64,000 nucleotides of DNA from Xiphias gladius (taxonomy: Eukaryota; Chordata; Actinopteri; Istiophoriformes; Xiphiidae): NCBI RefSeq assembly GCF_016859285.1, contig NC_053415.1, positions 12,644,501 through 12,708,500 of the forward strand, in the 5' to 3' direction. Positions within the stretch are counted from its first letter, which is position 1, and every line of letters starts with the position of its first letter. Shown piece after piece: positions 22,401-32,900 of this stretch. Both the position numbers and the translations under genes were made by a program. Below the pieces are notes generated by a model, which ran no database searches, had not been told where the DNA came from, and saw nothing but the letters and a program-made list of their open reading frames with translations.

Positions 22401-25400
22401 AAGATCGCCAAGGTTAAGATCCAGTCTGAAAGTGCGAGCTTGAATAAAGCAAACGCCTCATGCAAGCAAGCCACACTCCTCTGTAAAGCTTCTCGCTGAC
22501 CTTTACCTAAATAGAACTGATATTTTGATTGAAATATGTCTCAAGTTAGCTGTATATAAAATAATATAATGAATAACCTGAGGTTTTGAGGTAAAAGACA
22601 CAAATTTATGATATTTCGTCTGATATTGGCTCTGTTGTTCATTTTACTTCACACTGTATGTGTCTGGGGATGTAAATTAACTCCAACAGTAGTCTGGGTT
22701 AAAGGGTTAGTCAAGATTTTTTTTCAAGTCTATCGCAGTAAAAACATAAATACATATACCCATACATAAATTGAAAGAGTTATTGGTTAATGTAATCATT
22801 ATCCTGTCCATACTGGCCATGGAGAGATCTATTTCTATATGATTCTAATGTATGAGATTGAGAGAAAAATCCACAGTTCTTGATGTGCAATCTTGTGCAA
22901 TCAAACGTGTTATCCAAAGTTACAATCTTTTTAGCATGAAATTCCCTATGTGTGTTTCCTTGTACAGTGTCTACTTGTTGAGTTGTGGAGAAGGGATAGT
23001 ATCAGTAAGAGGGAATTTCACACTAAAAAGAAAATAACTTTAGAAGACATCCACTTGATATGGCACACAGACTGCTGAAGAGATCGGTTCATGGGAAGTA
23101 AGGAGAAGCGGAATAGTTACAGCGACCAATAACTCTTAAAATGTACATTTGAGCATATGAGTATTATACTGAGACAGATCTGGAAATAAAGAAATGTGTG
23201 AACCTATCCTTAAAAAGAGCAGGACTTCGGTTATGAATCACTAAGGGAACCTCAAAGAAAATCGCGCCAAAAACACTGACATGAATTTGATTAGACAGAC
23301 TTATTACATTGTGTGGTGTCATATTAAATCAGAGTACAATCGTTTTCCAAATGGTTGACTTTGTCAGACATTCAAGGCCCTTTTCTAGTGGTATGCTTGA
23401 GGAAAGCTATGTCTCTTGCTCCCTTCTGTACTCTGTCTTGAGTATTTAAGGCTTGGGGATGGAAGTGTTTTGAAGGTGGATTGTAAGATCAGATACTGGC
23501 TACCTTGGTCTATATGACATTCTGTAGGCTAAGGGAGTATAGAGGATAACTAATGTCCCCACTGCCTGTATCACACAGTGACACACAGACAGTCCACTCA
23601 TGTCTCTTTTCAAATGGAGCCTCATTCTCGTTGTACCCATTTACACACCTCAGCAGATCCATATCTGGACTTCACCCAAACCAACAGAAGAGACGACAGG
23701 AAAAGGAAGTCCAGTGATAGATAAGAACTTGCATAATGATAGGATGGCATGAAATCACATGCTATTGACTAGTGGCAATGTCTCCAGGAAGCCCTGATGA
23801 GATGAGCTGGAGGGACACCATGGGAAATACTGCAAATTCTGAAAGCAGTGCTTTGTATGCACTGTAGAGTGTGCTGACTATCTGTGGGGTTTTTTGAAAA
23901 AAAAGGATGGGGCATGTCTTCCAATCTCATAACTAGACCCCATGTCAGTAATAATTACAAAGTCTGAGCTCAGAGGTGGAATGATGCACAGAATTGCTGA
24001 TGGAGTAATTAGTTGACGAAACATAGAGAGATTATAGGCCTTACACAGTGCATTGACCATGAAATGATACACTAAATCTGCTGCTTGGGTAAAGGAAAGG
24101 CAACTGTGAGTACAGACTGCTGGATATAAAGTTATGTTTCTACAACTCAGTTCCACATTTTTTTATAACCTCCCCACCTCCATTACAATTGGAGAGGCGT
24201 GACATATTTGTCAATGTGGTCTTAAAGGATCTGTCAAACAGTGTAACTAATGTCTGCAAATGTTAAGTGCCCACTTCTCTGTTATAATTTAATATTATTT
24301 ATTTTGGCGCACCTTAGTCATGCTTGTTCACATTTTTCCTCTCTTGACTGATGTAGTGTGACATTATCACCAATATGGCCCAAAAGCCACAGGCACGTAG
24401 TGTGATTAACTTGAAGACTCTTCCCTTCTGTTCTCTGCACATAATTATTATTTTTTCGCTTTTTCCGGGTGCTGCATGTGAGCAGCAGAGTGAGAGGTAT
24501 TATGTGATTTTTTTCATGCATGTAATGATTCAATATGAATTCATAGTGTTTGGCTATAACGAGTTGTTACTGCATCGCTGTTTATCCTCCACACTTGTCA
24601 ACCATGGGGACAAGGTCTTTCATTATCCTCCCGCTGTTAGCTATGGCTGTCTTTTCAAGCAATGCAAAGGGATGAGTGCAGGATGCAGTGGCAACCCTGC
24701 TCAGAGAGTTCTCCAGCTGTGTGGCCGCCTTAACAAGAAACTGGGAGTGAATGTTCTCAGTGGAATATAAGCTTGAGCAGTAAATCTTCATAACAGAGAG
24801 CCTGCATATAAGAGAGGCTCTAGCGGGAAGGGATGATTACTAGATTCAAATGTGCAACATTACCATCACCTGGTTCTTAGTTAACCTATGGTCTTTGTGG
24901 GAGCAAATAGGTGGGATAGTTAATTCCAACCAAACTAAACACCAACAGATTTCACACATTTTCTAACCTTAAGAGACAAAGCCTGGATCAGTGACTGATC
25001 AATGGGTCGGAATGGTTACTTCCTACATGACATAAATATCTTATTTTAACATAGCTTGACTTACATGTTCTGGTCCCTGGAAGCAGATCCTGCACACAGG
25101 CGTCCTAAAGCCACTTTCCGTGTAGCTGGTCAGGGAGAACCTCTCCTCCAGTTTGCCCTTTGAGCACTCATCAGAGGAGCTGCTGCAGCCGCGCAGGGCC
25201 GCCGACAGCTCTGCAGCATCAACCCAGCCCGCCACCGGTCGCTCTCCGCCCGGTGGCCCATTGGCTCCCGCCGCAGGTAAGGCGGTCCGGTCCTCTGCAT
25301 GCTGGTGGCTCCGCGTTAGCGTGTTGTTGTTGTCGGGGACGGTGACGCCTGTCTCATGGCTTTCCGTAGCTTGGCCGCTCATGGAGGTCAGCGGTGGCAG

Positions 25401-25496
25401 CGGTGTCGGCGGTGCCGGTGGCCCGAGCAGGAGCACCCTCAGGTCACCGAGCAGGACGCAACAGCGGCTTTTCAGCATGCCCTGGCTGCGCAGCAT
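15899..25496 (-). CDS. marchf4: E3 ubiquitin ligase MARCHF4 (RING-CH, two membrane segments)
   Basis: MARCHF4 is a Golgi/endosome membrane E3 ligase of the MARCH family that ubiquitinates surface glycoproteins. Four coding exons join in phase (25065-25496, 19390-19545, 18506-18698, 15899-16320) to give 400 residues, against about 410 in human. Residues 1-130 are a proline/alanine- and serine-rich N-terminus. The C4HC3 RING-CH domain uses C135, C138, C151, C153, H161, C164, C177 and C180, split by intron 1 after H144. Two hydrophobic segments (about 200-235 and 243-266) flank a short loop with SARWQRQD. The conserved [16 protein letters not shown] follows, then a Ser/Thr/Val-rich tail and a C-terminal PDZ-binding motif VTTV. 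The start [12 protein letters not shown] matches an internal Met of the human protein, which has an N-terminal extension. The tail is longer and richer in TSTTVV than the human one as I recall it. The gene is head to head with smarcal1. Confidence 0.93.
16376..16444. repeat. (TG)n microsatellite in marchf4 intron 3
   Basis: About 34 TG units with one interruption (gtctgtg near 16420). In the marchf4 sense this is a (CA)n tract ending about 55 nt before the 3' splice site of the last exon. CA repeats in this position are known binding sites for hnRNP L in other genes. Confidence 0.95.
16445..18505. other. marchf4 intron 3, non-coding
   Basis: AT-rich intron with an A-run near 16963. Apart from the (TG)n tract and the repeat copy at about 17735-17880 I recognise nothing. 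The open frames at 17412-17917 come from the repeat and its flanks. Confidence 0.6.
17735..17880 (+). repeat. Interspersed repeat copy A (GTCAGCAGGATTACGC family)
   Basis: It begins with a TTTG-rich run, then GTCAGCAGGATTACGCAAAA, a stretch centred on ACTTGGTGGAGGGATGGGGC, and a gaagaaccc-type end. The same order occurs on the other strand at about 52575-52695, upstream of nme8. I recall it as a widespread fish repeat but cannot name the family with certainty. Confidence 0.7.
18699..19389. other. marchf4 intron 2, nothing recognised
   Basis: A 691-nt AT-rich intron between the exons carrying the second half of the RING-CH domain and the membrane segments. Open frames crossing it are exon read-through or chance. 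Confidence 0.7.
19546..22690. other. marchf4 intron 1, 3' half
   Basis: Mostly AT-rich, with an A/G-rich tract at 19818-19855. A GC-richer patch at about 20880-21130 stands out from its surroundings; its plus-strand reading is short, and I recognise no domain or splice partners. The inverted repeats at 21381-21410 and 21771-21780 are listed separately. No alternative marchf4 exon was recognised. Confidence 0.5.
21381..21780. repeat. Perfect 14-bp palindrome and a third matching arm (MITE-like)
   Basis: The sequence gtccttaggggaac (21381-21394) is followed, after a 2-nt spacer, by its exact complement at 21397-21410. The inner part, gttcccctaa (21397-21406), is again matched in inverted orientation by ttaggggaac at 21771-21780, giving 384-bp-spaced terminal-repeat-like ends. 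No transposase fragment lies between. It could be a small non-autonomous DNA element with a rearranged end. Confidence 0.45.
22695..23215. mobile_element. Fold-back (palindromic) MITE-like element in marchf4 intron 1
   Basis: The two halves are imperfect inverted copies. aaagagttattgg (about 22777) pairs with ccaataactctt (about 23128), and gaaattccct (about 22938) pairs with agggaatttc (about 23011), so the whole block can fold into a long hairpin with its centre near 22975. The left end (gggttaaagggttagtc) also resembles the complement of the right end (gtgaacctatcctt). No coding capacity is seen. Confidence 0.55.
23216..25064. other. marchf4 intron 1, 5' part
   Basis: Non-coding, AT-rich. 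The open frames at 23878-24156, 24318-24533 and 24375-24770 lack recognisable domains and flanking splice signals that would fit marchf4. It may hold intronic regulatory DNA. Confidence 0.5.
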
Positions 25497-26213
25497 CAGG
25501 CTGTCTCCGGCCAGAAACTCACAGCACCATGCAAAGGTGCTGGAAGAAGACAGTATGTACTGTATGTGTCCCCGTCATAAGCAAACACTTCTTCATATGT
25601 TGTGGGAATCGGATAGTGGATGCGGGGTGCGTTTTCCGGCGTTTGTTGGGGTTTAAAGCGCCCTTTTAGTTTTCATATGTTCTAATTGAATGTCTTTTAT
25701 TGTCTTCCTACGAGGATGTAAATCCAAAAGGCAAATAAATCCCATCGATGCAAACAAGTGTCTGAAGCCATTAAGTTCAATAAATGGAAAAGCTAAAAGA
25801 GGAAAGTCAAATGTTAGATTGATAGGAATATGCATTCGAGTAATAAGGCTATGGCCCGTTCACTCGGTGTCCACTGTCATTTCATGGCCTTAATAGTCTG
25901 CCTGCTCTCTACAACATAAACTATCTAGACAAGCGTCTCCCTCCAGATTCACGAGTGCAAAAACCAGGAATCAAATCTGCCTTTGGTACAATCGATTGAA
26001 ATAGACTACAAAACAAAATGTCAGCGCGCAATCTTAAAATTCAAATCTTCCAACAACAACGAAAGCCACATTTTAAATAAGCAGAGCTCAGATTACTGTC
26101 GACGTCTTGTAAGGCTCTCAAAGCAAATCAAGTCAGCCTATGGCGTGCCATGTTAGGAAGCGAAATCTGCCTTACCTGGCGAGCTACACCGTTTTCTATA
26201 CGACTCAGTTTCA

Positions 26214-26245
<32 letters not shown>

Positions 26246-26520
26246 CATAGATCTCTAGCCAGACTGCAGGTCGCTGGTAAGTCTGTGTGAAGCTTACATC
26301 CCCCAATTATGGAATTCCCATGTCCGAGGAACAAGCCGATGGGTTTACATCCCTCGGTTAAAATCCAACACGATTGTCGGACTGTCCTGCTCTGGACGAA
26401 AGCATCCGTAGCCCCGGATTCTCCTGCGATCATTGGCTGCCGAATTGGTGCTGCAGCTTCAGCACCATGATTCCTGGGACAGCTCCCAGACGCCACACGT
26501 CATCACCGCACAGTGATGCA
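25497..26520 (-). promoter_or_regulatory. marchf4 5' UTR and probable promoter region
   Basis: Immediately upstream of the start codon the minus strand carries a tiny ORF (25519-25530: Met-Val-Leu-stop) and, 5' of it, a strong pyrimidine tract ending in AG at 25540, which could be the acceptor for an upstream non-coding exon. Further out are a 27-nt T-run (26219-26245) and a CpG-containing segment (about 26380-26510) with a TGACGTGTGG site on the minus strand (about 26494-26503). Which of these marks the real start of transcription is not visible. Confidence 0.4.
26219..26245. repeat. T27 homopolymer
   Basis: An uninterrupted T-run, about 0.7 kb upstream of the marchf4 start codon. It may be the poly(A) scar of an old minus-strand retroposon, though no retroposon body is recognisable beside it. 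Confidence 0.9.
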
Positions 26521-27002
26521 AGCAGCCGACTCATTACTACAACTGTGGACTAAGACTAATGCAAAGGAAGACGGTTAATTACTTGTTGTAGGTCAGACAT
26601 CCATCATTATAGAAGGACACATTAAGTTAAAGGTGACATGAATGTTTTTCCCCCCTTTTTTTTTCCAAAGGAGGAGATGTTTACTGCCTTTCATCATGCA
26701 AACTGATGGCAGAAAATTTAACTGTATTAATTGTCAATAATTAAACAGTTGAACTATCAGGCAACACAAGGCAAACACAAATTATTCATAACAGCTCAGC
26801 CAAATGGTGTCATTTTACTCAACACAAATATCGGTTAGGGTGACCGCTGAAACCTTAAAAATGATCACGTCTGAAGAAGTAAAAGGAGGAAATGCAGGCT
26901 AGACTCAAATAAGGCAGCCACCAAAATCACTTAATTCAACACATTTTTGTCAACATCAAAAAGAACATGAAATTAAAACAGGGTTCAAACCTAGTGTGTG
27001 AA

Positions 27003-27460
27003 GAAGTACTGAGACTCTTTTATTCCGTAAGTAAAAGTGGCAGGGCTTCCCAAAGCCCATGTTGGCTGATTCACATTGCTTGTTTACTGGGTTTAATAAC
27101 ATAAAAGACTACCAACGCCAGCAAATACTTGAATATGTACTTAAAGTATCAAAAGTACAGGTACTCATAATGCAATATGACCCCTTTCCGAGTGCTTTAG
27201 CACTATATAGGCTATATCATTTTATTGTATTATTATTATAATTATTATTGTTAAGATGTAAGCAGTGTTTTAGTATTAACAACAAATCATATTATATAAA
27301 CTGATCATATGTTTAAAACCTGAATATGGAGAAAAGGAATTAGTAAAGATAGCTCTCAGATAAATGCAGTGAAGTAAAAAGGAAGATATTTCTCTCTGAA
27401 ATGTGGTGGAGTAAAAGTATAAAGTGGCACATAAGAAGAAAAGTAAGAAGAGAGCACTTT
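27003..27460 (+). repeat. AGTA-rich teleost repeat, plus orientation
   Basis: It shows gaagtactgagactcttt, then acttaaagtatcaaaagtac and gtactcataatgcaatatg, then tggtggagtaaaagtataaa: the usual order of motifs for this family, in the opposite orientation to the copies at 3.4-4.6 kb. Confidence 0.7.
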
Positions 27461-27759
27461 ACAGGCTAGTTACGGCAGCTGTGTGTAGCTTAACTCAATG
27501 ATTGAAATGAACAAACCTGTGGCTGGACTGTCTCAGCCAGCAGAAATATTTTTCTTTTTTTTTTAAATCAGAATTTATATAAGACTTTGGTCAGTCTAGT
27601 GGCAATGGGGTGTGCATTTAATGGACTGCCAATGGTGAACTGACAGATTAAATTTGTAGCTCTCACTTCTGCTGGTTTTCTGTTCTGGCAGTGATTGCTT
27701 TTTTATACCCTCTCAGGTGTAAAGCAGTGACTGATTAAATAGCCACTGAAAATATATAG

Positions 27760-28775
27760 CTGCAAGCAGCTATTTGCGGGTGCAAACTTTTTGTGCTATA
27801 CAGAGGGAAGCAGCTCAATTGCCACAAATTAAAGCTGTGAGCAGCAACGAGCGGATTAGTTTAATTCTGTTTAAAGAAGGAGCGGGACCAGTCAAACACT
27901 TGTTTCATCCTCACAATGTATGGAGAAAAATTCTAAATTGTCTAAATTGTTAATGTGTCCATGTAGTAAATGACATTTTATCTTGTCTAACATATAGCAA
28001 ATACATTGTGGAGCTCAATGATGAAAAAAATCTACTTCAGTGCTATTTATTAATATTTTCCTCCAAAAAGAATCAGCAAAAGTAAGTACTTAATGACAGG
28101 CTTATGAAAAGAGAAAAAGGGTAATGAAGTGGAAGGTGCCATTATAATACTAAGCCGTTTTTTTGCCCTGTTTCAGCTACAATTGATCCATTATGTTTGA
28201 TATGTTGGATTTATTGTTATTATTACAAGTGTAGAACTTAAGTATTAAGCGTATTGGTGTGTATGTTGTCCCCACTGAGTTTAATCAGAATGGCTCTAAA
28301 ACAACTTGAGTTATGGCCAATTTCCTGTTAACCGTTTGCGGAGTTTTTTGATTAATGGTGGCCATGTTTTTTTAATTTTGTATCTCAGTCCCGCAAGACT
28401 ATATCCCAAATTTGGTGCCGATAGACTCGAAATCCAAAAAGTCTATGTCATATTACTTTTTTCACATTTTGCAAATTAACAAAAAATCAATCATGATACG
28501 TTTATTGCCCAAGAGGCTTCTGTGTAGAAGACATTGAGATGTACATATCTGTGCCAAATTTCAAACCATATGTATTCAGGATGTGGGGGGGGGCAGCCTT
28601 TCAAAGTTTTTACTTTTTTGGCTGTTATTATATTTTTTGTGACCCATTTGCACAAAATTTCTAGTTATGGTGCCAAGTTTCACATCTCTAATTTGTTCCA
28701 GGTCACAGCAAATTGAGTAAAGGCATAAAATGGTATATATAATAATAAATAGACCGTGCCCACAAGCACGGTCAA
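27760..28775 (+). mobile_element. Teleost non-autonomous element (AGCTGCAAGCAGC head)
   Basis: It starts with agctgcaagcagctat and a second aaagctgtgagcagcaacga head, contains several caaatttggtgccgatag and gccaaatttcaaacca-like blocks, and ends with an AATAATAAAT run and a GACCGTG...CACGGTC hairpin (28752-28773). I recall this as a common fish repeat. No transposase frame is visible. The class is uncertain. Confidence 0.55.
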
Positions 28776-29004
28776 TCAATCAATATGACACTTCAAATAG
28801 GCCTTTAAATGTACTGTCTTAGTAGGTCACCCAAACTTCTGTACAAGCCACAATTATTTTATTTTTTTAAGTTCATGAATTAAAAGGAAACAGTACATTA
28901 ACATTTGAAGAAGGGTTCATTTTTAACGTCTGTTTATTGCAGGGGTTGTATTTACTTCTTTCAACTTCACATAACAACAAAATATGTGGCCAAACTTTTG
29001 CATA

Positions 29005-29200
29005 CAACTGTATAGCTGTCAGATAAATGTAGTGGAGTAAAAAGTACAACATTTCCTTATAAAATGTAGTAGGGTAGAGATATGAAGTAGCAAAAATGGA
29101 AACACTTAGGTTACCTAAAAGTTTACCTTACATTTCACAAATGTACATTACCTGCCTCAGAAGGGTTAGATATAGATTTGTTGCATCCCACCACTGCAAA
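29005..29200 (+). repeat. AGTA-type repeat fragment
   Basis: It contains tgtagtggagtaaaaagtac and a following aaaatgtagtagggtagag, motifs of the same family as 27003-27460. It is truncated at both ends. Confidence 0.55.
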
Positions 29201-29479
29201 CAGTGTATCCTGTTGAGCAAAATCTAAGAATAGTCCGTTTTCAGCCACGGTTAGCGGCTTTAGAGTACCTACCCTACACTTTTACCGGAAATGTTTGACA
29301 TTAGGTTAAATCCAGCCAACTATACGGTTACCTTACCTTCTTTTAGTTTGCCTCCTCTTTCTTTCAAGCTAACACATCAGATTTATCCGCCAAAGATTTC
29401 CCAATGCAACACGGTAGAATTTAAAGTTTTAAATTAAATGGGTTTATCTCTCAATATTTATTGCTCATAAGGACGGTTA

Positions 29480-29974
29480 GTCTATCTTCTTTGACCATCT
29501 CTCTGCATCACCAGGCAACTTCCACCTCCACGTGCCTGCTTGTTTTTCTACGTCACTTCCTGCGCGGCAGCTACAGAATACGGCGGCAGGTTGGAAACTA
29601 GGACCAGCTAGATGTTTACTTCGTACAAGCGCTACAATATTTGCCGTCTGTAGATCACACTGCTGGCCATCTGCTCTTCCACGAATGGCTGCCCACCAAT
29701 GTGACGCTGCCGATATGTTTTGTCGATAAGTTCGACCGTTGATGACCAGGCTTGCCTCGTTAGCTGCTACCATTAACAGCGGAGGAAGCCGCGCACTTAG
29801 CTGCTGCGTTTGCAAAGTGTCAGCGTCGTAGTTGTTCTGAAAGCACTCATGGGTCTACGTGGGTCACTTGTTTGCAGGTAACCAGACGTATTGGCTAGCT
29901 CGACGTGTGACTGGTAGTCATCTGAATTCGCGCTAGTTAGCTTTAGCTGTTAAACGGCAGCAAAGTCCCTCAAC
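29480..29974 (+). promoter_or_regulatory. smarcal1 promoter and 5' UTR region
   Basis: A locally CpG-containing, less AT-rich stretch directly upstream of the smarcal1 start codon. There is no obvious TATA box at a sensible distance, which fits a housekeeping-type promoter. A GCAG|GTAACC donor-like site at about 29877 might mark a short 5' UTR intron. The open frames on both strands here (29477-29815, 29532-29729) are not conserved proteins as far as I can tell. Confidence 0.45.
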
Positions 29975-32900
29975 ATGTCTAATCGGTTGACTGCAGAGCA
30001 GCAGCGAAAGATTGAGGAGAACAGGCGCAGGGCTTTAGAAAGACGAGCCCAAAGACTTGGGCAGGCTGTCAAGCAGACCTCAGCAGGATTCAACAGTACT
30101 TCAGTACAGATACAGCCCTCTAAACAGAGCGTTGCTCCGGATCCTGCTGCCCTCGCCCATCACAGAGACACATCTAGCCCAGCTTCTGCACCACAACGGT
30201 TTGTTCCATTGCCCAGAAAAGAGTCACAGAGCTTCAACAACCAAACACAAGGTGCTCCAAAGCATCAGCAGTTATCAGATAGTGGCAACCAAATCAACCA
30301 GAGTCCGCTTTGTAACCCTGCTTCTTCAAGACAGGTGGGATTTAATTTTCAATCATTTATTCTTTGTTTGAAATACAGCTTATTGTTTTTCCTAATGCCT
30401 TTTACTATCTTTTCTTGTAGACACAAGTTATTGACCCACTTCCTCAGACAAGAAGTCAACATGCGAGCAGCCCAATCTTGTCTAGTGGAGGAGGCGTTGG
30501 TGTGAACCCAGCTCAGCCCAAACCTAACCTCACCTCCAGCAGCTCTGGTGGTGCAGTTGGCTCATTCTACACGCAAGCGACTAGTAAACCTGCCAGAAGT
30601 CCTGTGGCACAGCTTCCCTCAAACTCCTCAACTTTGAGTGCTGTACCTGCAAAAAAGCCTGCCATCTCTGTGAGAGGAAAATGTTTACCTCACACAGAGG
30701 ACCGCTTCAGAGTAGAAGTGGGCTACCATGCAGAGCTTATTGCTGTTTTCAAATCTATCCCCTCCAAGACCTATGGTAAGTATTTTCCAATGTAACTATG
30801 TTTGCTTGCATCTGGCTCCTGATGGTCAGTGCTTTTTGCAGCCACAAAAAAAGTACTTGGGCAGCATCACACATTTAAAACTGCATTGCTATTGAAACAC
30901 GATATTCAAGACAGACAAGGCAACGAAAACTGTCAAAACTAGTCGGGTTAACTCACAATTCCAGCTCAGACCAAATTAACAAAAGAGTCAATAGCTCAAG
31001 GAGGTTCTGCAGCACTACGTGCCACATAGGTCTGTATCAAACCTCAATAGTTTTTGAGTACCGACTTACTCTATTATTTTTCGTAGCAGCTTGTATTGTA
31101 ATTTCCAAATAATACCAGGTCTTAGTGCCACAGTGCTTCTGTACACATAATCAGGATAACCTGCAAGGCCAAACAATTACTGAATTACTCAACACACTAT
31201 TGCAAAGCTATATAAACTCCGATCTTCACCCTTAGCAGTGTAAGTATTATTACTAAACAGGAATACCAGATTCCAGAATGTAGTTATTCTGCACCATATG
31301 TCTGGTTTTGTAAGTCCATCTCAATCTCTGTACTGCCTTCTGGGGAAATAAAGTTTATAAAGTATTCTTCTCTATTTTAGACCCTGCCACAAAGATGTGG
31401 AACTTCAGCCTGGAGGACTATCAACAGCTAAGTGGGTACATTAGGGAAATATTCGTGGAAACCTGCACTAATTTTTCTCAGTAGTAGCCTCAATTTAAAG
31501 GCATGATGGTATTCATCTTGTCTGGGTTGCTGCTAGATCTCCCCTGTCTTGACCCTGTGTTTCAGTGGAGGAGGCAGCATCTATAACCTCTGTGTCTTTG
31601 AGGCCACTGGAGGGAATGGAAGCAGTGGACGTTGCAGCAGCCACCAGCCGAGCTCGTGACGGTGCAGCGCTTGGGGCGCTGCTGAAGCTGTGTAATGGCT
31701 GGCAGAAACCTGGAGCCAGTCTGCAGGGCCAATGCATCCTGGTGTCTCGGACAAAGTTCGAGGTTGACATTGGTTATAATATCGCTGTCATTGCAGCATT
31801 CAAGCAAATGCCAACAAAGAACTATGGTAACAGTGATTTCATGTGATTGATATCCTTTTTCTGTCTCTTTGACAATATTTTATCATGTTGTATTTACATT
31901 GTATGGCTTCCGATGTTTAATTTTTTGTTATTTTTTGTTTGTGTGACAGACATGAAAACAAGAAAGTGGAGCTTTTCACTAGAGGATTACAAGAGACTCA
32001 GTGAGTAACAACATTTGCTTTTTTTTAGCAGGTTTATCTCTGTGTTTGTCTCTGTTATGTTTGCCATCTTGTCTGACCGTGCTGTGTTCCATACCCAGTG
32101 GATCTCCTCAGTGGGATAGCAGCAGTGGAGGTGGAGCCTCTGCCCAGGGCAGTAATCCAGGCTTTCTCTGCCAGGTTTGACGGGACTGAAGCCAGGTCTG
32201 TAGACGTCCCTGAAGCAGACCTTTCCAGCATCGACCCCTCGCTCACCCGCAGCCTTATGCCCTTCCAGAAGGAGGGAGTCAAGTAGGTGTCATTAGTGCT
32301 CTTTCTGCATGGTGTAGCCAGTAACTCAATAGTAGGAGACAGCTATTTATCCATAATTTGCACGGTCTTGTGCAAATGAAGAGATGCTTATCATAATAGG
32401 TAATAATGATATTTTTTTGCCATTCCTGTGTGATATCAAATCCACCAATTGAAAGGGTTTGATTGGCGTGACTACCACTTATTGTCCTGCTGTAGCTTTT
32501 AATTTCTGCAATTGTTTGTGTACCTGTAGTTTTGCAGTGTTTAAACAAGGCCGCCTTCTCCTGGCTGATGATATGGGCCTGGGAAAGACAGTTCAGGCCA
32601 TTTGCATAGCAGCCTACTACAGGAATGAATGGCCCTTACTGGTGGTGGCTCCCTCCTCTGTGCGATTCACCTGGGCTGAGGTAATAACAATCAACACTGT
32701 CTCTGTTACTCCAAGTTTTGTGCCTAGAAGAAAAATAGCTCATTACTTAGTAGGTCTTGGAGTTTATCACTTTGTTTCCATTTAATGGTGTCATCAGTCT
32801 GCATTAAGTCAGCAGGCACCCTCTTAAAGATATCCCTCCAGTGTCCTTTGACAAAAGCTCGTCCCTACACATTATAATGCTGGCTTCTGTTTAAAGCTCT

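Larger units (their letters stand above)
26521..29475. other. Intergenic DNA between the marchf4 and smarcal1 5' ends
   Basis: Repeat-rich spacer with no gene. It holds an AGTA-type repeat (27003-27460), a larger fish element (about 27760-28775) and a third AGTA fragment (29005-29200), listed separately. The remaining DNA is AT-rich and shows nothing I recognise. Confidence 0.6.

Noticed and set aside
25153..25656. Plus-strand 167-codon ORF
   Set aside because: It is the antisense shadow of the GC-rich first coding exon of marchf4, which has clear homology and splice signals.
30357..30505. Read-through of smarcal1 exon 1 into the intron (176-codon open frame)
   Set aside because: The frame is open by chance across an 86-nt intron; the GTGGGA donor at 30335 and acceptor at 30420 restore a protein that aligns with SMARCAL1.
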